From: CAZYAK01 sp964645935
Lineage (GTDB): Bacteria; Patescibacteriota; Gracilibacteria; Peribacterales; Peribacteraceae
DNA: 36,668 nt
Reading direction: 5' to 3'
Assembly (NCBI GenBank): GCA_964645935.1
Contig: CAZYAK010000008.1
Location: forward strand, 1 to 36,668
Position numbers and translations under genes: made by a program. The notes beneath the pieces are model-generated. The model saw only the letters and a list, made by a program, of their open reading frames with translations, was not told the DNA's origin and ran no database searches. Of the stretch, positions 31,131 to 36,668 are shown piece after piece; position 1 is the stretch's first letter, and every line of letters starts with the position of its first letter.

Positions 31131-32102
31131 ATGACTCCCCGCCGCTTCCTCACCCCCGCCACGCCGCCTTCCGACCCCGCGGGGTTCGTGCCCGATGCGC
31201 CGGTGGGGGCACTGTTCGTGTCCAAGTCCGTGCCCACGCGGCAAGTCCTGGCGGAGGGCAGCGCGTTCACGCAGGTCATCCAGCTCAAGAACACCGGCAC
31301 GCTGCCGTGGTCAGGCTGGCAACTGGCCCGCGTGGGGACGTTCGGCCCCGTCGCCAAGAAGACCGACGCGCTGGGTGCCTCCGCGGACGCGGTGAAGGTC
31401 CCGGACACCGCACCCGGCGCCGTCGCCACCGTCACGCTCGCGCTCAAGGCCGTGAAGAGCTCTGCCCGCTCCGGCGCCGCGCAGGCCGCGCCGTGGGAGC
31501 TGCGCAAGCCCGACGGCACCAAGGTGCCCATCCTCACCGCGCCCGGTGCCGTGTCCAAGGGCGGGTGCGTGTGGACCGTGGTCACGCTGTGTCCCGCCGC
31601 GGCCCCGGAGGTGCCGGACCTCACCCACGCCGCGTACACCGACCCCGCGCAGAACCGCTACGTCGCCATCGGCTACGGCGGCCAGTGCACGGCCTTCGTG
31701 TACGGGCGCGTCCGCGAGAAGCTCGGCATCGCGCTGGACAAGGTTTCGGGCTCGGCCTTCGGGTGCAACGCCGCGGGGCAGAAGTGGATCGACCAGCTCA
31801 CGGGCCCCGGCAAACCGTACGTTCTCAGCCAGACGCCGGTGAGCAACAGCCTGGCGGTCTGGGTGCTCAACGCCGATCCGGCGCAGGGCCACGTGGCCTT
31901 CGTGGAGAGCGTGACGGGCGACGCCATCACCTACAACGAGGCCAACGTGGACGGCTTCGGGAGCTTCGCCTCGGACAACGGCCCGGACTCGGATTCCTGG
32001 GGCGCGGGGTACGACGGCAAGCGCAAGACCGCGACAGCCGAGGCGCTGCGCACGCACCTGGGAGCCAAGTACACGCTCCGGGGCTACATCGCGGTGGCGT
32101 GA
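31131..32102 (+). CDS. NBR1-type Ig-like domain + CHAP amidase/peptidase
   Basis: 323 residues. An Ig-like domain of the NBR1/'next to BRCA1' type (about 28-115: FTQVIQLKNTGTLPWSGWQLARVG) and a CHAP domain (about 165-322) with Cys186 (GGQCTAFVYGR), His254 (GHVAFVE) and Asn269 (YNEAN) in the catalytic positions. CHAP enzymes cut peptidoglycan peptide or amide bonds. No signal peptide is obvious (N-terminus MTPRRFLTPATPPSDPAG), so export by another route or action inside is unclear. The Ig-like domain may target the wall. It precedes mscL and an excalibur protein on the same strand. Confidence 0.82.
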   Translation: MTPRRFLTPATPPSDPAGFVPDAPVGALFVSKSVPTRQVLAEGSAFTQVIQLKNTGTLPWSGWQLARVGTFGPVAKKTDALGASADAVKVPDTAPGAVATVTLALKAVKSSARSGAAQAAPWELRKPDGTKVPILTAPGAVSKGGCVWTVVTLCPAAAPEVPDLTHAAYTDPAQNRYVAIGYGGQCTAFVYGRVREKLGIALDKVSGSAFGCNAAGQKWIDQLTGPGKPYVLSQTPVSNSLAVWVLNADPAQGHVAFVESVTGDAITYNEANVDGFGSFASDNGPDSDSWGAGYDGKRKTATAEALRTHLGAKYTLRGYIAVA

Positions 32103-32206
32103 GACGGGTTCTGCGCGTCCCTGCGCGGTCGGCAGCGCGCCCGATGTGCGGGGATACACGTCGTACTTCCGTTGTGGTACCATCGGCCCACTTTCTCCCT
32201 CTCAGC

Positions 32207-32578
32207 ATGCTCAAGGAATTCCGGGACTTCGCCATGAAGGGCAACGTCGTGGACCTCGCCGTCGGTGTCATCATCGGCGCCGCCTTCGGCAAGATCGTCG
32301 CCTCCCTCGTGGGAGATGTGATCATGCCGGTCATCGGCCTCATTCTCGGCCAGGTGGATTTTTCGGGACTGGCGATCACCGTCGGCAGCGCCACCATCAA
32401 GTACGGCATGTTCCTGCAGACCGTGGTCGATTTCGTGATCGTCGCGTTCTGTATTTTCCTCCTGATCCAGCAGCTCCAGCGCTTTAAGAAGCAAGCGCCC
32501 CCCGCGCCCGCGGCCGCCCCCGAAGTCCCCGCGGACGTGAAGCTCCTCACGGAGATCCGCGACCTCCTCAAGAAGTGA
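32207..32578 (+). CDS. mscL: Large-conductance mechanosensitive channel
   Basis: 123 residues, normal length. The N-terminal helix MLKEFRDFAMKGNVVDLAVGVIIGAAFGKIVASLVGDVIMPVIG contains the pore-lining segment, a periplasmic loop follows (FSGLAITVGSATIKYGMF), then the second membrane helix (VVDFVIVAFCIFLLIQQLQRF) and a Pro/Ala-rich cytoplasmic linker before the C-terminal helix (VKLLTEIRDLL). MscL releases solutes at osmotic downshock from the cytoplasmic membrane. TACCAT at 32178-32183 gives a leader of about 20 bases. Confidence 0.95.
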   Translation: MLKEFRDFAMKGNVVDLAVGVIIGAAFGKIVASLVGDVIMPVIGLILGQVDFSGLAITVGSATIKYGMFLQTVVDFVIVAFCIFLLIQQLQRFKKQAPPAPAAAPEVPADVKLLTEIRDLLKK

Positions 32579-32620
32579 TGCTCGTGGCCGTCCGGGCCAT
32601 CCCGTTCCCACCCCGTCCCC

Positions 32621-33046
32621 ATGGTCCATGAAGTCAGCGGCTGGCGACGCAGCAAGAAGGTCCGCCTCATCGTCATTGGCGTCCTGCTCTCTATCGCGGT
32701 GCTCCTGGCGATCTTCGTGGAGAAGGTGCGCCTGCTCATGATCGGGGTGATCGTGATGTTGCTCGTCGCCCTGGGCCTGGAGACCCGGGACACGGACTAT
32801 GATCTGGGGAAGATGATCAAGACAGGCTCCCTCAAGGAATCCCGCATCCAGCGTGACGAGAAGGGCGACCTCATTCTGGGAACCATGTGCGGGGACGCCG
32901 TCTACAACTGCGACGACTTCACGACCCAATCCGAGGCCCAGGATGTGTACGCGCACTGCAAATTTGGGAAGGGCAACGACCCGCACCGGCTGGATGGCGA
33001 TAACGACGGCGTAGCGTGCGAAGGGCTGCCGGCGGCGGCGCGGTAG
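32621..33046 (+). CDS. Excalibur calcium-binding domain membrane protein
   Basis: 141 residues. Two adjacent membrane helices (about 15-35 and 37-53), then an extracytoplasmic excalibur domain (about 95-135): YNCDDFTTQSEAQDVYAHC and a calcium loop DPHRLDGDNDGVACEGLP of the DxDxDGxxCE type. The family is linked to surface nucleases and wall proteins and binds Ca2+. It lies 42 bases after mscL. Function here unknown. Confidence 0.85.
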   Translation: MVHEVSGWRRSKKVRLIVIGVLLSIAVLLAIFVEKVRLLMIGVIVMLLVALGLETRDTDYDLGKMIKTGSLKESRIQRDEKGDLILGTMCGDAVYNCDDFTTQSEAQDVYAHCKFGKGNDPHRLDGDNDGVACEGLPAAAR

Positions 33047-33150
33047 ATCCCGCTCGCCAGTCGGGAGGTGCAAGAAGGCCGGAGGTGCAACACAGGGGAC
33101 AGTTGCGCCGCACATTTGTGCTTCGCGACGCAGGGGCTTCCACCGTGCAA

Positions 33151-33178
33151 TTGCATCGGCCGCGCCACGGCGTAATCT
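33151..33178 (+). promoter_or_regulatory. Promoter of the His-rich leader ORF
   Basis: TTGCAT (33151-33156), a 16-base spacer and TAATCT (33173-33178). It predicts a transcript starting near 33185 and ending at the terminator at 33292-33121, roughly 135 bases. Confidence 0.5.
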
Positions 33179-33180
33179 TA

Positions 33181-33198
33181 GGGGAAGTTTCCTTCCCC
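33181..33198 (+). promoter_or_regulatory. Hairpin at the start of the leader transcript
   Basis: GGGGAAG (33181-33187) and CTTCCCC (33192-33198) form a 7-bp hairpin just upstream of the ATG at 33207. Confidence 0.45.
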
Positions 33199-33206
33199 TT
33201 CTTCCT

Positions 33207-33278
33207 ATGTACGGTCTCTACCTGTTCCTGTTCACTTCGCATCATCACCACCATCACCACCGCTTCTTCTGGTTCTGA
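33207..33278 (+). CDS. Leader-peptide-like ORF with seven consecutive His codons
   Basis: 23 codons plus TGA, too short for standard gene finding. The peptide begins MYGLYLFLFTS, continues with seven His in a row (33240-33260), and ends RFFWF. Mixed CAT and CAC codons show this is not a simple single-codon repeat. A promoter lies upstream and a strong intrinsic terminator starts 14 bases after the stop. That promoter/peptide/terminator order is the classic layout of an amino-acid attenuator (as in HisL of enterobacteria). No histidine biosynthesis gene is in the window, so what is controlled, if anything, is unknown. Coding is plausible but unproven. Confidence 0.5.
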   Translation: MYGLYLFLFTSHHHHHHHRFFWF

Positions 33279-33291
33279 TCTCGGACGATCA

Positions 33292-33321
33292 CCCGGGGAG
33301 CACGCTCCCCGGGCTTTTTTT
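33292..33321 (+). terminator. Strong intrinsic terminator after the His-rich ORF
   Basis: CCCGGGGAG (33292-33300) and CTCCCCGGG (33305-33313) form a perfect 9-bp stem with a CACG loop, followed by C and seven T (33315-33321). Confidence 0.9.
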
Positions 33322-33417
33322 GCTACCGGTAACGTATCCGACCAACCGTATCTTGTAAGGATATTCCTCCACATCCGTCAAAATACCCGTACACGCACAT
33401 CCACTTTCCACACCCCC

Positions 33418-33615
33418 ATGCGCAAGCATCTCCTCCCCACAACGCTCTGCGTCGGTCTCGTGGTGACGCTGAGCGCGTTGCCCGCACCCAAGCCCGTCCG
33501 GCGCGCGGTGGCCGTGGCCCAGGCCGAGCCCGCGGCTCCCGCCGAACCGCCCGCGACGGTGACCACCAACTACCGCATGCGTGACCGCAGGGTGGCGCGG
33601 CAGCTCACCCGGTGA
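33418..33615 (+). CDS. Small secreted protein
   Basis: 65 residues. A signal peptide (MRKHLLPTTLCVGLVVTLSALPA) is followed by a short Pro/Ala-rich and basic mature part. It lies about 97 bases after the terminator of the leader ORF and is the first gene that read-through would reach. Function unknown. Confidence 0.5.
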   Translation: MRKHLLPTTLCVGLVVTLSALPAPKPVRRAVAVAQAEPAAPAEPPATVTTNYRMRDRRVARQLTR

Positions 33616-33664
33616 ACCGGCCGGGAATCCCCGCCATCCGGTTTCCCCTTCGCGGGGAGCGGGG

Positions 33665-33670
33665 TACGGT
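33665..33670 (+). promoter_or_regulatory. -10 box of the DUF5661 gene (leaderless)
   Basis: TACGGT, 8 bases before the ATG at 33679. Confidence 0.4.
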
Positions 33671-33678
33671 GGAGGGAT

Positions 33679-33960
33679 ATGCACCGCACCGTATCCGCCG
33701 CCGACGCCAAGAGCGTCGCAGACAGCATCGGCATCGACTGGTCCACGGCCGCGTTCGCGCTGGAGGAGTTCCGCGCGGGCATGGAAGTGGAGTACGAGCA
33801 CGGCTCGCACGATCCCCAGACGGACGTCACACACGACGATCCCGTCGTCACCGGCAAGATCGCCTGGGCGCACCTCAAGGAGTACCCGGACTACTACCGG
33901 CGCCTCTCCGTGCTGGAATCCGAGGCGGAGGCGTTCTGGGCGGGCAAGAAGGGGAGGTGA
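33679..33960 (+). CDS. DUF5661 family protein
   Basis: 93 residues, soluble. The signature AFALEEFRAGMEVEYEHGSHD, then DVTHDDPVVTGKIAWAHLKEYPDYYRRLSVLE, matches the small DUF5661 family (…GMExEhEHG…T.DDP..TGKIA.AHL.E.PDYY…). The family is frequent in CPR bacteria and in some phages; its role is unknown. Cytoplasmic. Confidence 0.8.
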   Translation: MHRTVSAADAKSVADSIGIDWSTAAFALEEFRAGMEVEYEHGSHDPQTDVTHDDPVVTGKIAWAHLKEYPDYYRRLSVLESEAEAFWAGKKGR

Positions 33961-34088
33961 GGCGACGGTGAGGATGCGGATCGCCGGGACGGGCTCTCGC
34001 CGTACGGGAGGCGAATCGTCGAAGACCAGCGGGAGGCCGCCAGGGTAGCCTGATGCGCACGCGCGCAGTCCGCGGGCCCCCAAGAGAG

Positions 34089-34094
34089 TACCCT
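34089..34094 (+). promoter_or_regulatory. -10 box of the polytopic membrane protein (leaderless)
   Basis: TACCCT, 6 bases before the ATG at 34101. Confidence 0.4.
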
Positions 34095-34100
34095 GGGGAT

Positions 34101-34673
34101 ATGCGAGAACTCCTCGTCGTGCTTGCGGCATGCTTGGCGGTCATCGGTAACGTTCCCTACCTGCGGAACGTCATCACCAACAAGATCCAGCCCCATCCCT
34201 ACACGTGGCTCGTGTGGTCCATTGTGTCGGCGGTCACCTTCTTCGGACAGCTCGCCAAGGGAGGGGGAATCGGATCCATCCCCACAGGGGTCGCCGAAGC
34301 GTTCACAGTCGTCATTTTCCTGTTCTCCTTGCGATACGGCTTCAGGAACATCGAGAGGCGGGACACGTACTTCCTGATGATCGCGCTCCTCGGACTGATC
34401 CCCTGGGCCCTCATGAACGACCCGACGATTTCCGTGATGCTGGTCGTCGGCATCGACTTGGTGGCATTTGTCCCCACGCTGCGAAAAACATGGAACATCC
34501 CGGAAAGCGAAACACCTGTGCTCTATGCCATGAACGTGCTGCGCCATGTGCTCACGCTCTTTTCGCTGGATGCCTATAACATCGCCACCACGCTTCATTC
34601 GATCGTGATGATTGTCACCAACTCGCTCATGACGCTTTTCATACTTCTGCCCCGGCGTAGGCGACCGCAGTGA
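34101..34673 (+). CDS. Polytopic membrane protein with PQ-loop-like repeats
   Basis: 190 residues, about six membrane helices. The first part IGNVPYLRNVITNKIQPHPYTWLVWSIVSAVTFFGQ resembles the PQ-loop (SWEET/SemiSWEET) pattern with the conserved Pro pair and TWxxW, and a related pattern recurs in the second half (DLVAFVPTLRKTWNIPESETPVLYAMNVLRHVL). This suggests two related three-helix units, but transport function is not shown. Confidence 0.6.
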   Translation: MRELLVVLAACLAVIGNVPYLRNVITNKIQPHPYTWLVWSIVSAVTFFGQLAKGGGIGSIPTGVAEAFTVVIFLFSLRYGFRNIERRDTYFLMIALLGLIPWALMNDPTISVMLVVGIDLVAFVPTLRKTWNIPESETPVLYAMNVLRHVLTLFSLDAYNIATTLHSIVMIVTNSLMTLFILLPRRRRPQ

Positions 34674-34762
34674 TGGCAGCCCGAGGCGTGCGAATCGCAA
34701 ACTCGGTCATAGGAGATTCTCTGGTCTGGTACCGAGTTCTCAAGACACTCTGTGTTTTCCGC

Positions 34763-34768
34763 TACAAT
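34763..34768 (+). promoter_or_regulatory. -10 box of the low-GC lipoprotein (leaderless)
   Basis: TACAAT, 6 bases before the ATG at 34775. Confidence 0.5.
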
Positions 34769-34774
34769 AAACGC

Positions 34775-35389
34775 ATGCACAAACGAGTTCTTCTCAGTAC
34801 TGCTGTCGTGGCCTTGGCCGCCTGCTCGCAAGTCGATACATCACAGCCCACAACGGAGCAGAGCAGCAGCTCAAACGTGACAATAGGGCAAGCTGTCCCC
34901 ATGCATCAATCTGGATATCTCCTGCGGCTGGAAACGCAGTCCGGATGGTCACTGAAGCAGAATACTAACGGACCGATCATCGATTTATCAGTGGATACGT
35001 TGAAGACATGCGTGAAAGAGGTGACGGGAACGCCTTGTACGTCAACAGGTCTCCTCGTAGGCATGCAAGTGGACATTCTAGGATCGGGACATCCGGCTCA
35101 GGACTATCCCACGATGGACGTTACGGATATCCGCATTATCGGAACTTCATTGACCTTCAACGAAGTGGGCGATCTTTCGGGTAAGCCGGACGGCATCTGG
35201 CGACTGACATATGGGAAGGAGGGCGAGAAGAAGAACATCCGCATCCTTCTCTCCAAGGAGACGATCTGTCAGGACGACGGCTTGACCACGCCCTGCGGAC
35301 GCTGGATGGAAGGACGCGGTGGAAGTGTAACTGGAGAGATCCGACAGGGCGAACAAGCTGTGCGGGCGACATGGATCGACCTTCCATAG
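34775..35389 (+). CDS. Putative lipoprotein, lower GC than surroundings
   Basis: 204 residues. Signal peptide with lipobox LAAC (Cys17), Ser/Thr/Gln-rich linker (about 20-35), then a beta-rich mature domain with three or four Cys (TLKTCVKEVTGTPC, ETICQDDGLTTPC). No family recognised. Its codon choice is visibly more AT-rich (many GAT, ACA, TCA, AAT) than genes on either side, suggesting later acquisition. Externally anchored. Confidence 0.75.
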   Translation: MHKRVLLSTAVVALAACSQVDTSQPTTEQSSSSNVTIGQAVPMHQSGYLLRLETQSGWSLKQNTNGPIIDLSVDTLKTCVKEVTGTPCTSTGLLVGMQVDILGSGHPAQDYPTMDVTDIRIIGTSLTFNEVGDLSGKPDGIWRLTYGKEGEKKNIRILLSKETICQDDGLTTPCGRWMEGRGGSVTGEIRQGEQAVRATWIDLP

Positions 35390-35448
35390 TCAAAGTTCCT
35401 GTACTCACCCCAACGCTCAGTTCAGGATTTGCAACCTCCAAATTCGCC

Positions 35449-35742
35449 CTAAAGCTCGATAGAAAACTCAGGTTTATCTCCATCCAGCTCAACCCTCAGC
35501 GTGTTCCTCAGCATCAATTTCAACGCCCTCTTCCCCGCAGTCGTCTTGAAGTACTGCTCCCGGCGCAGCGCATCTCCTTTGCCCGCGTAGCATTCGAAGA
35601 AAATGAGCTTCCACGGCACCCGACTCTTCGTCGACGTCACTTTGCCCGCATTGTGAGTCTCCACTCTCTCCCTCAGTTTTTCAGAGAAGCCAACGTAGAG
35701 CTGATGGTCCAATGCGCTTTGCAGAACATAGACAAAATACAT
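35449..35742 (-). CDS. GIY-YIG nuclease domain protein (UPF0213-like)
   Basis: 97 residues. GIY-YIG fold with the variant signature YFVYVLQS...LYVGFSEKLRERVETHNAGKV, then WKLIFFECYAGKGDALRREQYFKTTAGKRALKLML, typical of the small UPF0213 endonucleases. Structure-specific DNA cleavage is the family expectation; cellular role is unknown. The start at 35742 is chosen because a TAGAAT box lies 8 bases upstream, which overlaps the in-frame codons of the longer reading frame from 35763. Located in the lower-GC stretch beside tRNA-Glu. Confidence 0.85.
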   Translation of the reverse strand: MYFVYVLQSALDHQLYVGFSEKLRERVETHNAGKVTSTKSRVPWKLIFFECYAGKGDALRREQYFKTTAGKRALKLMLRNTLRVELDGDKPEFSIEL

Positions 35743-35750
35743 AGTGGGCA

Positions 35751-35756
35751 ATTCTA
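35751..35756 (-). promoter_or_regulatory. -10 box of the GIY-YIG gene (leaderless)
   Basis: TAGAAT on the minus strand, 8 bases before the ATG at 35742. Confidence 0.5.
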
Positions 35757-35896
35757 TTACCAAAAGCCCCAGTAGCAGATGCTTTCCTGGAGGAAATTCT
35801 TCAAGACCACCGCATCGCTACAGGGCCACGCATCAGTCTCTGTCATATTGATGTGGCCGTGCCATGCAGCGTGTTCGCCGCAGCGACTCTGCTGCG

Positions 35897-35971
35897 TGGC
35901 AGCCCCACAGGGAGTCGAACCCTGGTTAACGGATTGAAAACCCGTTGTCCTAACCGTTAGACGATGGGGCC
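35897..35971 (-). tRNA. tRNA-Glu (anticodon TTC)
   Basis: Complete cloverleaf on the minus strand. Acceptor GGCCCCA (with a G1-T72 wobble) pairs with TGGGGCT, followed by discriminator G and an encoded CCA (35897-35899). D arm GTCT...AGGAC, anticodon stem ACGGG/TCCGT with loop TTTTCAA (anticodon TTC), and T arm CAGGG-TTCGACT-CCCTG. Confidence 0.93.
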
Positions 35972-36065
35972 TTGGAACAGTCGCTGCGCTCCGGTCCAGG
36001 GCAAGCCCTAGGGGAGCACGACGGGAGTATAGCAACGCCTGCTTGTGGATTCGAAAGAAATACTG

Positions 36066-36071
36066 TATAAT
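36066..36071 (+). promoter_or_regulatory. -10 box of the HQP-repeat membrane protein
   Basis: TATAAT, 11 bases before the ATG at 36083 (5 before an in-frame GTG at 36077). Confidence 0.55.
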
Positions 36072-36082
36072 ATTTTGTGAAT

Positions 36083-36505
36083 ATGTCAAACACCCACCAG
36101 CCCCACCAGCCCCACCAGCCCCACCTGCTCCGCTGCGTCTCTGCGGCATTCCTGCTCTCGGGGATCCTGCTGATCTCCACGTCTTCGGCGCGGCTCGTCT
36201 CCGCTGCACTTACGACGGGCCAGGGCTCCAGCGTGATGCGCGTGGCGGAGATCGGCGAACCCATGTTGCAGGCCGCCGAGAGGGTGTCCATTGTTCCGCT
36301 CCCCAACGCCGGCCGGGCCGACGCGGAGCTGCGTCTGGTGGTGGGCATGCTCCTGGTCCTCGCAGGTTTCGGGTTCCACGGGCTCTGCGTCACTCGCGCG
36401 ATGCGGATCGCCCCGACGCCCGTTCGTCGCCGCAAGGGCATGCGCCGCACCGGCACCGGCATGGCCGCCGCACTGCACCGTGCGTTCCATGCGAGTTTGG
36501 TGTGA
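36083..36505 (+). CDS. Small membrane protein with N-terminal His-Gln-Pro repeats
   Basis: 140 residues. The N-terminus has three HQP repeats encoded by a 9-base tandem repeat, then two membrane helices (about 18-38 and 85-105) separated by an extracytoplasmic loop and a basic, Arg-rich cytoplasmic tail. No family recognised. A GTG two codons upstream is an alternative start. Confidence 0.55.
   Translation: MSNTHQPHQPHQPHLLRCVSAAFLLSGILLISTSSARLVSAALTTGQGSSVMRVAEIGEPMLQAAERVSIVPLPNAGRADAELRLVVGMLLVLAGFGFHGLCVTRAMRIAPTPVRRRKGMRRTGTGMAAALHRAFHASLV
36090..36122 (+). repeat. 9-base tandem repeat (CACCAGCCC)n
   Basis: Three to four near-identical copies of CACCAGCCC within the start of the gene; unit length is a multiple of three, so copy-number change would only add or remove HQP units. 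Confidence 0.6.
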
Positions 36506-36525
36506 GATGGCATGGGGATGGGTGT

Positions 36526-36550
36526 CCTTCGACAAGCTCAGGATGACAAT
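36526..36550. repeat. REP-like dispersed palindrome (TTCGACAAGCTCAGGATGAC)
   Basis: The sequence TTCGACAAGCTCAGGATGAC, with flanking GTCC..GGATGAC symmetry, is a frequent repeated intergenic motif in many bacterial genomes. Only one copy is in the window, so dispersal is from general knowledge. Confidence 0.45.
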
Positions 36551-36583
36551 TTTGCGTGCTTCCGTGCGGGGGAAGGGAGAGCG

Positions 36584-36615
36584 CGAGAGGGAAACCGGCT
36601 GGTTTCCCTCTCGCA
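36584..36615. repeat. Perfect 14-bp hairpin in terminal intergenic region
   Basis: GCGAGAGGGAAACC (36584-36597) and its reverse complement (36602-36615) enclose a 4-base loop. Five A follow on the plus strand, so on the minus strand the T-run precedes the stem; it is therefore not a standard terminator in either direction. Confidence 0.6.
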
Positions 36616-36668
36616 AAAAGACGGAACTCGCGCAGCGAGCCGCGGCGGTGCCTTGTACGAAAGCCGTC

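Noticed and set aside
31307..32578. 423-codon frame that seems to fuse an Arg-rich protein to MscL
   Set aside because: The first part overlaps the Ig-like/CHAP gene in another frame and has no family resemblance; mscL has its own ATG at 32207.
32084..33115. 343-codon minus-strand frame opposite mscL and the excalibur gene
   Set aside because: Low-complexity His/Asp/Glu composition characteristic of antisense reading; both plus-strand genes are certain families.
1..36668. CRISPR array, insertion sequence, integrase or restriction system
   Set aside because: No regularly spaced direct repeats and no transposase, integrase, cas or methylase gene were seen.

Overview
The window is a high-GC bacterial chromosomal segment, broken by two 100-base runs of N (2678-2777 and 8382-8481) that look like scaffold gaps, so it is probably a metagenome-assembled or draft genome. 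TGA works as an ordinary stop codon. The gene mix suggests a Candidate Phyla Radiation (Patescibacteria) genome of the Peregrinibacteria/Peribacteria or Uhrbacteria kind: a short archaeal/eukaryotic-type prolyl-tRNA synthetase, DUF4215 cysteine-rich repeat proteins, SLH domains, many small secreted or membrane proteins of unknown family, and mostly single-gene transcription units. This placement is inference. A codon table that reads UGA as glycine (Gracilibacteria/Absconditabacteria) is excluded.

Layout. 1-1062: C-terminal part of a membrane-fused spermidine-synthase-like protein. 1166-5779: a DUF1704 zincin, a membrane PH-like protein cut by a gap, ProRS (proS), and a VIT1/CCC1 metal transporter. 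5876-10474: a divergent PAP2-like protein and an unrecognised operon of very large alanine-rich proteins, also cut by a gap. 10650-15164: the most unusual block, an apparent operon of a hibernation-factor-like protein, a PKD-7TM membrane protein of the 'transglutaminase-associated 7TM' family, and an 821-residue protein that joins a RimK-like ATP-grasp ligase, a degenerate retropepsin-like domain and a DUF1704 zincin. 15165-15760: structured DNA without a convincing gene. 15807-18780: ribosomal protein L25/CTC, a GT2 glycosyltransferase, UppP and a DoxX-like protein. 19061-23534: surface and secreted proteins (DUF4215 repeats, SLH-esterase, a matrixin-like protease with an inserted coiled coil, a lipoprotein). 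23697-30890: an RlmI-like methyltransferase, a tandem pair of Cys/His-motif paralogues, a TTHA0227-like zincin, a beta-lactamase-fold lipoprotein, a stand-alone TipAS domain and an Ada-type protein. 31131-34673: an Ig-like/CHAP protein, MscL, an excalibur-domain protein, a leader-peptide-like ORF with seven consecutive His codons followed by a terminator, a DUF5661 protein and a multi-spanning membrane protein. 34775-36505: a less GC-rich stretch (lipoprotein, GIY-YIG nuclease), tRNA-Glu(TTC) and a small membrane protein.

Two themes run through the window. First, at least 18 genes carry a TANNNT -10 hexamer 6-9 bases upstream of the start codon and no Shine-Dalgarno sequence, which predicts extensive leaderless transcription. 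Second, the 10.6-15.2 kb block looks like a lineage-specific version of the ATP-grasp/7TM/peptidase amidoligase systems known from proteobacteria, with ligase, protease-like and carboxypeptidase-like domains merged in one chain. It is the best candidate here for an undescribed system.
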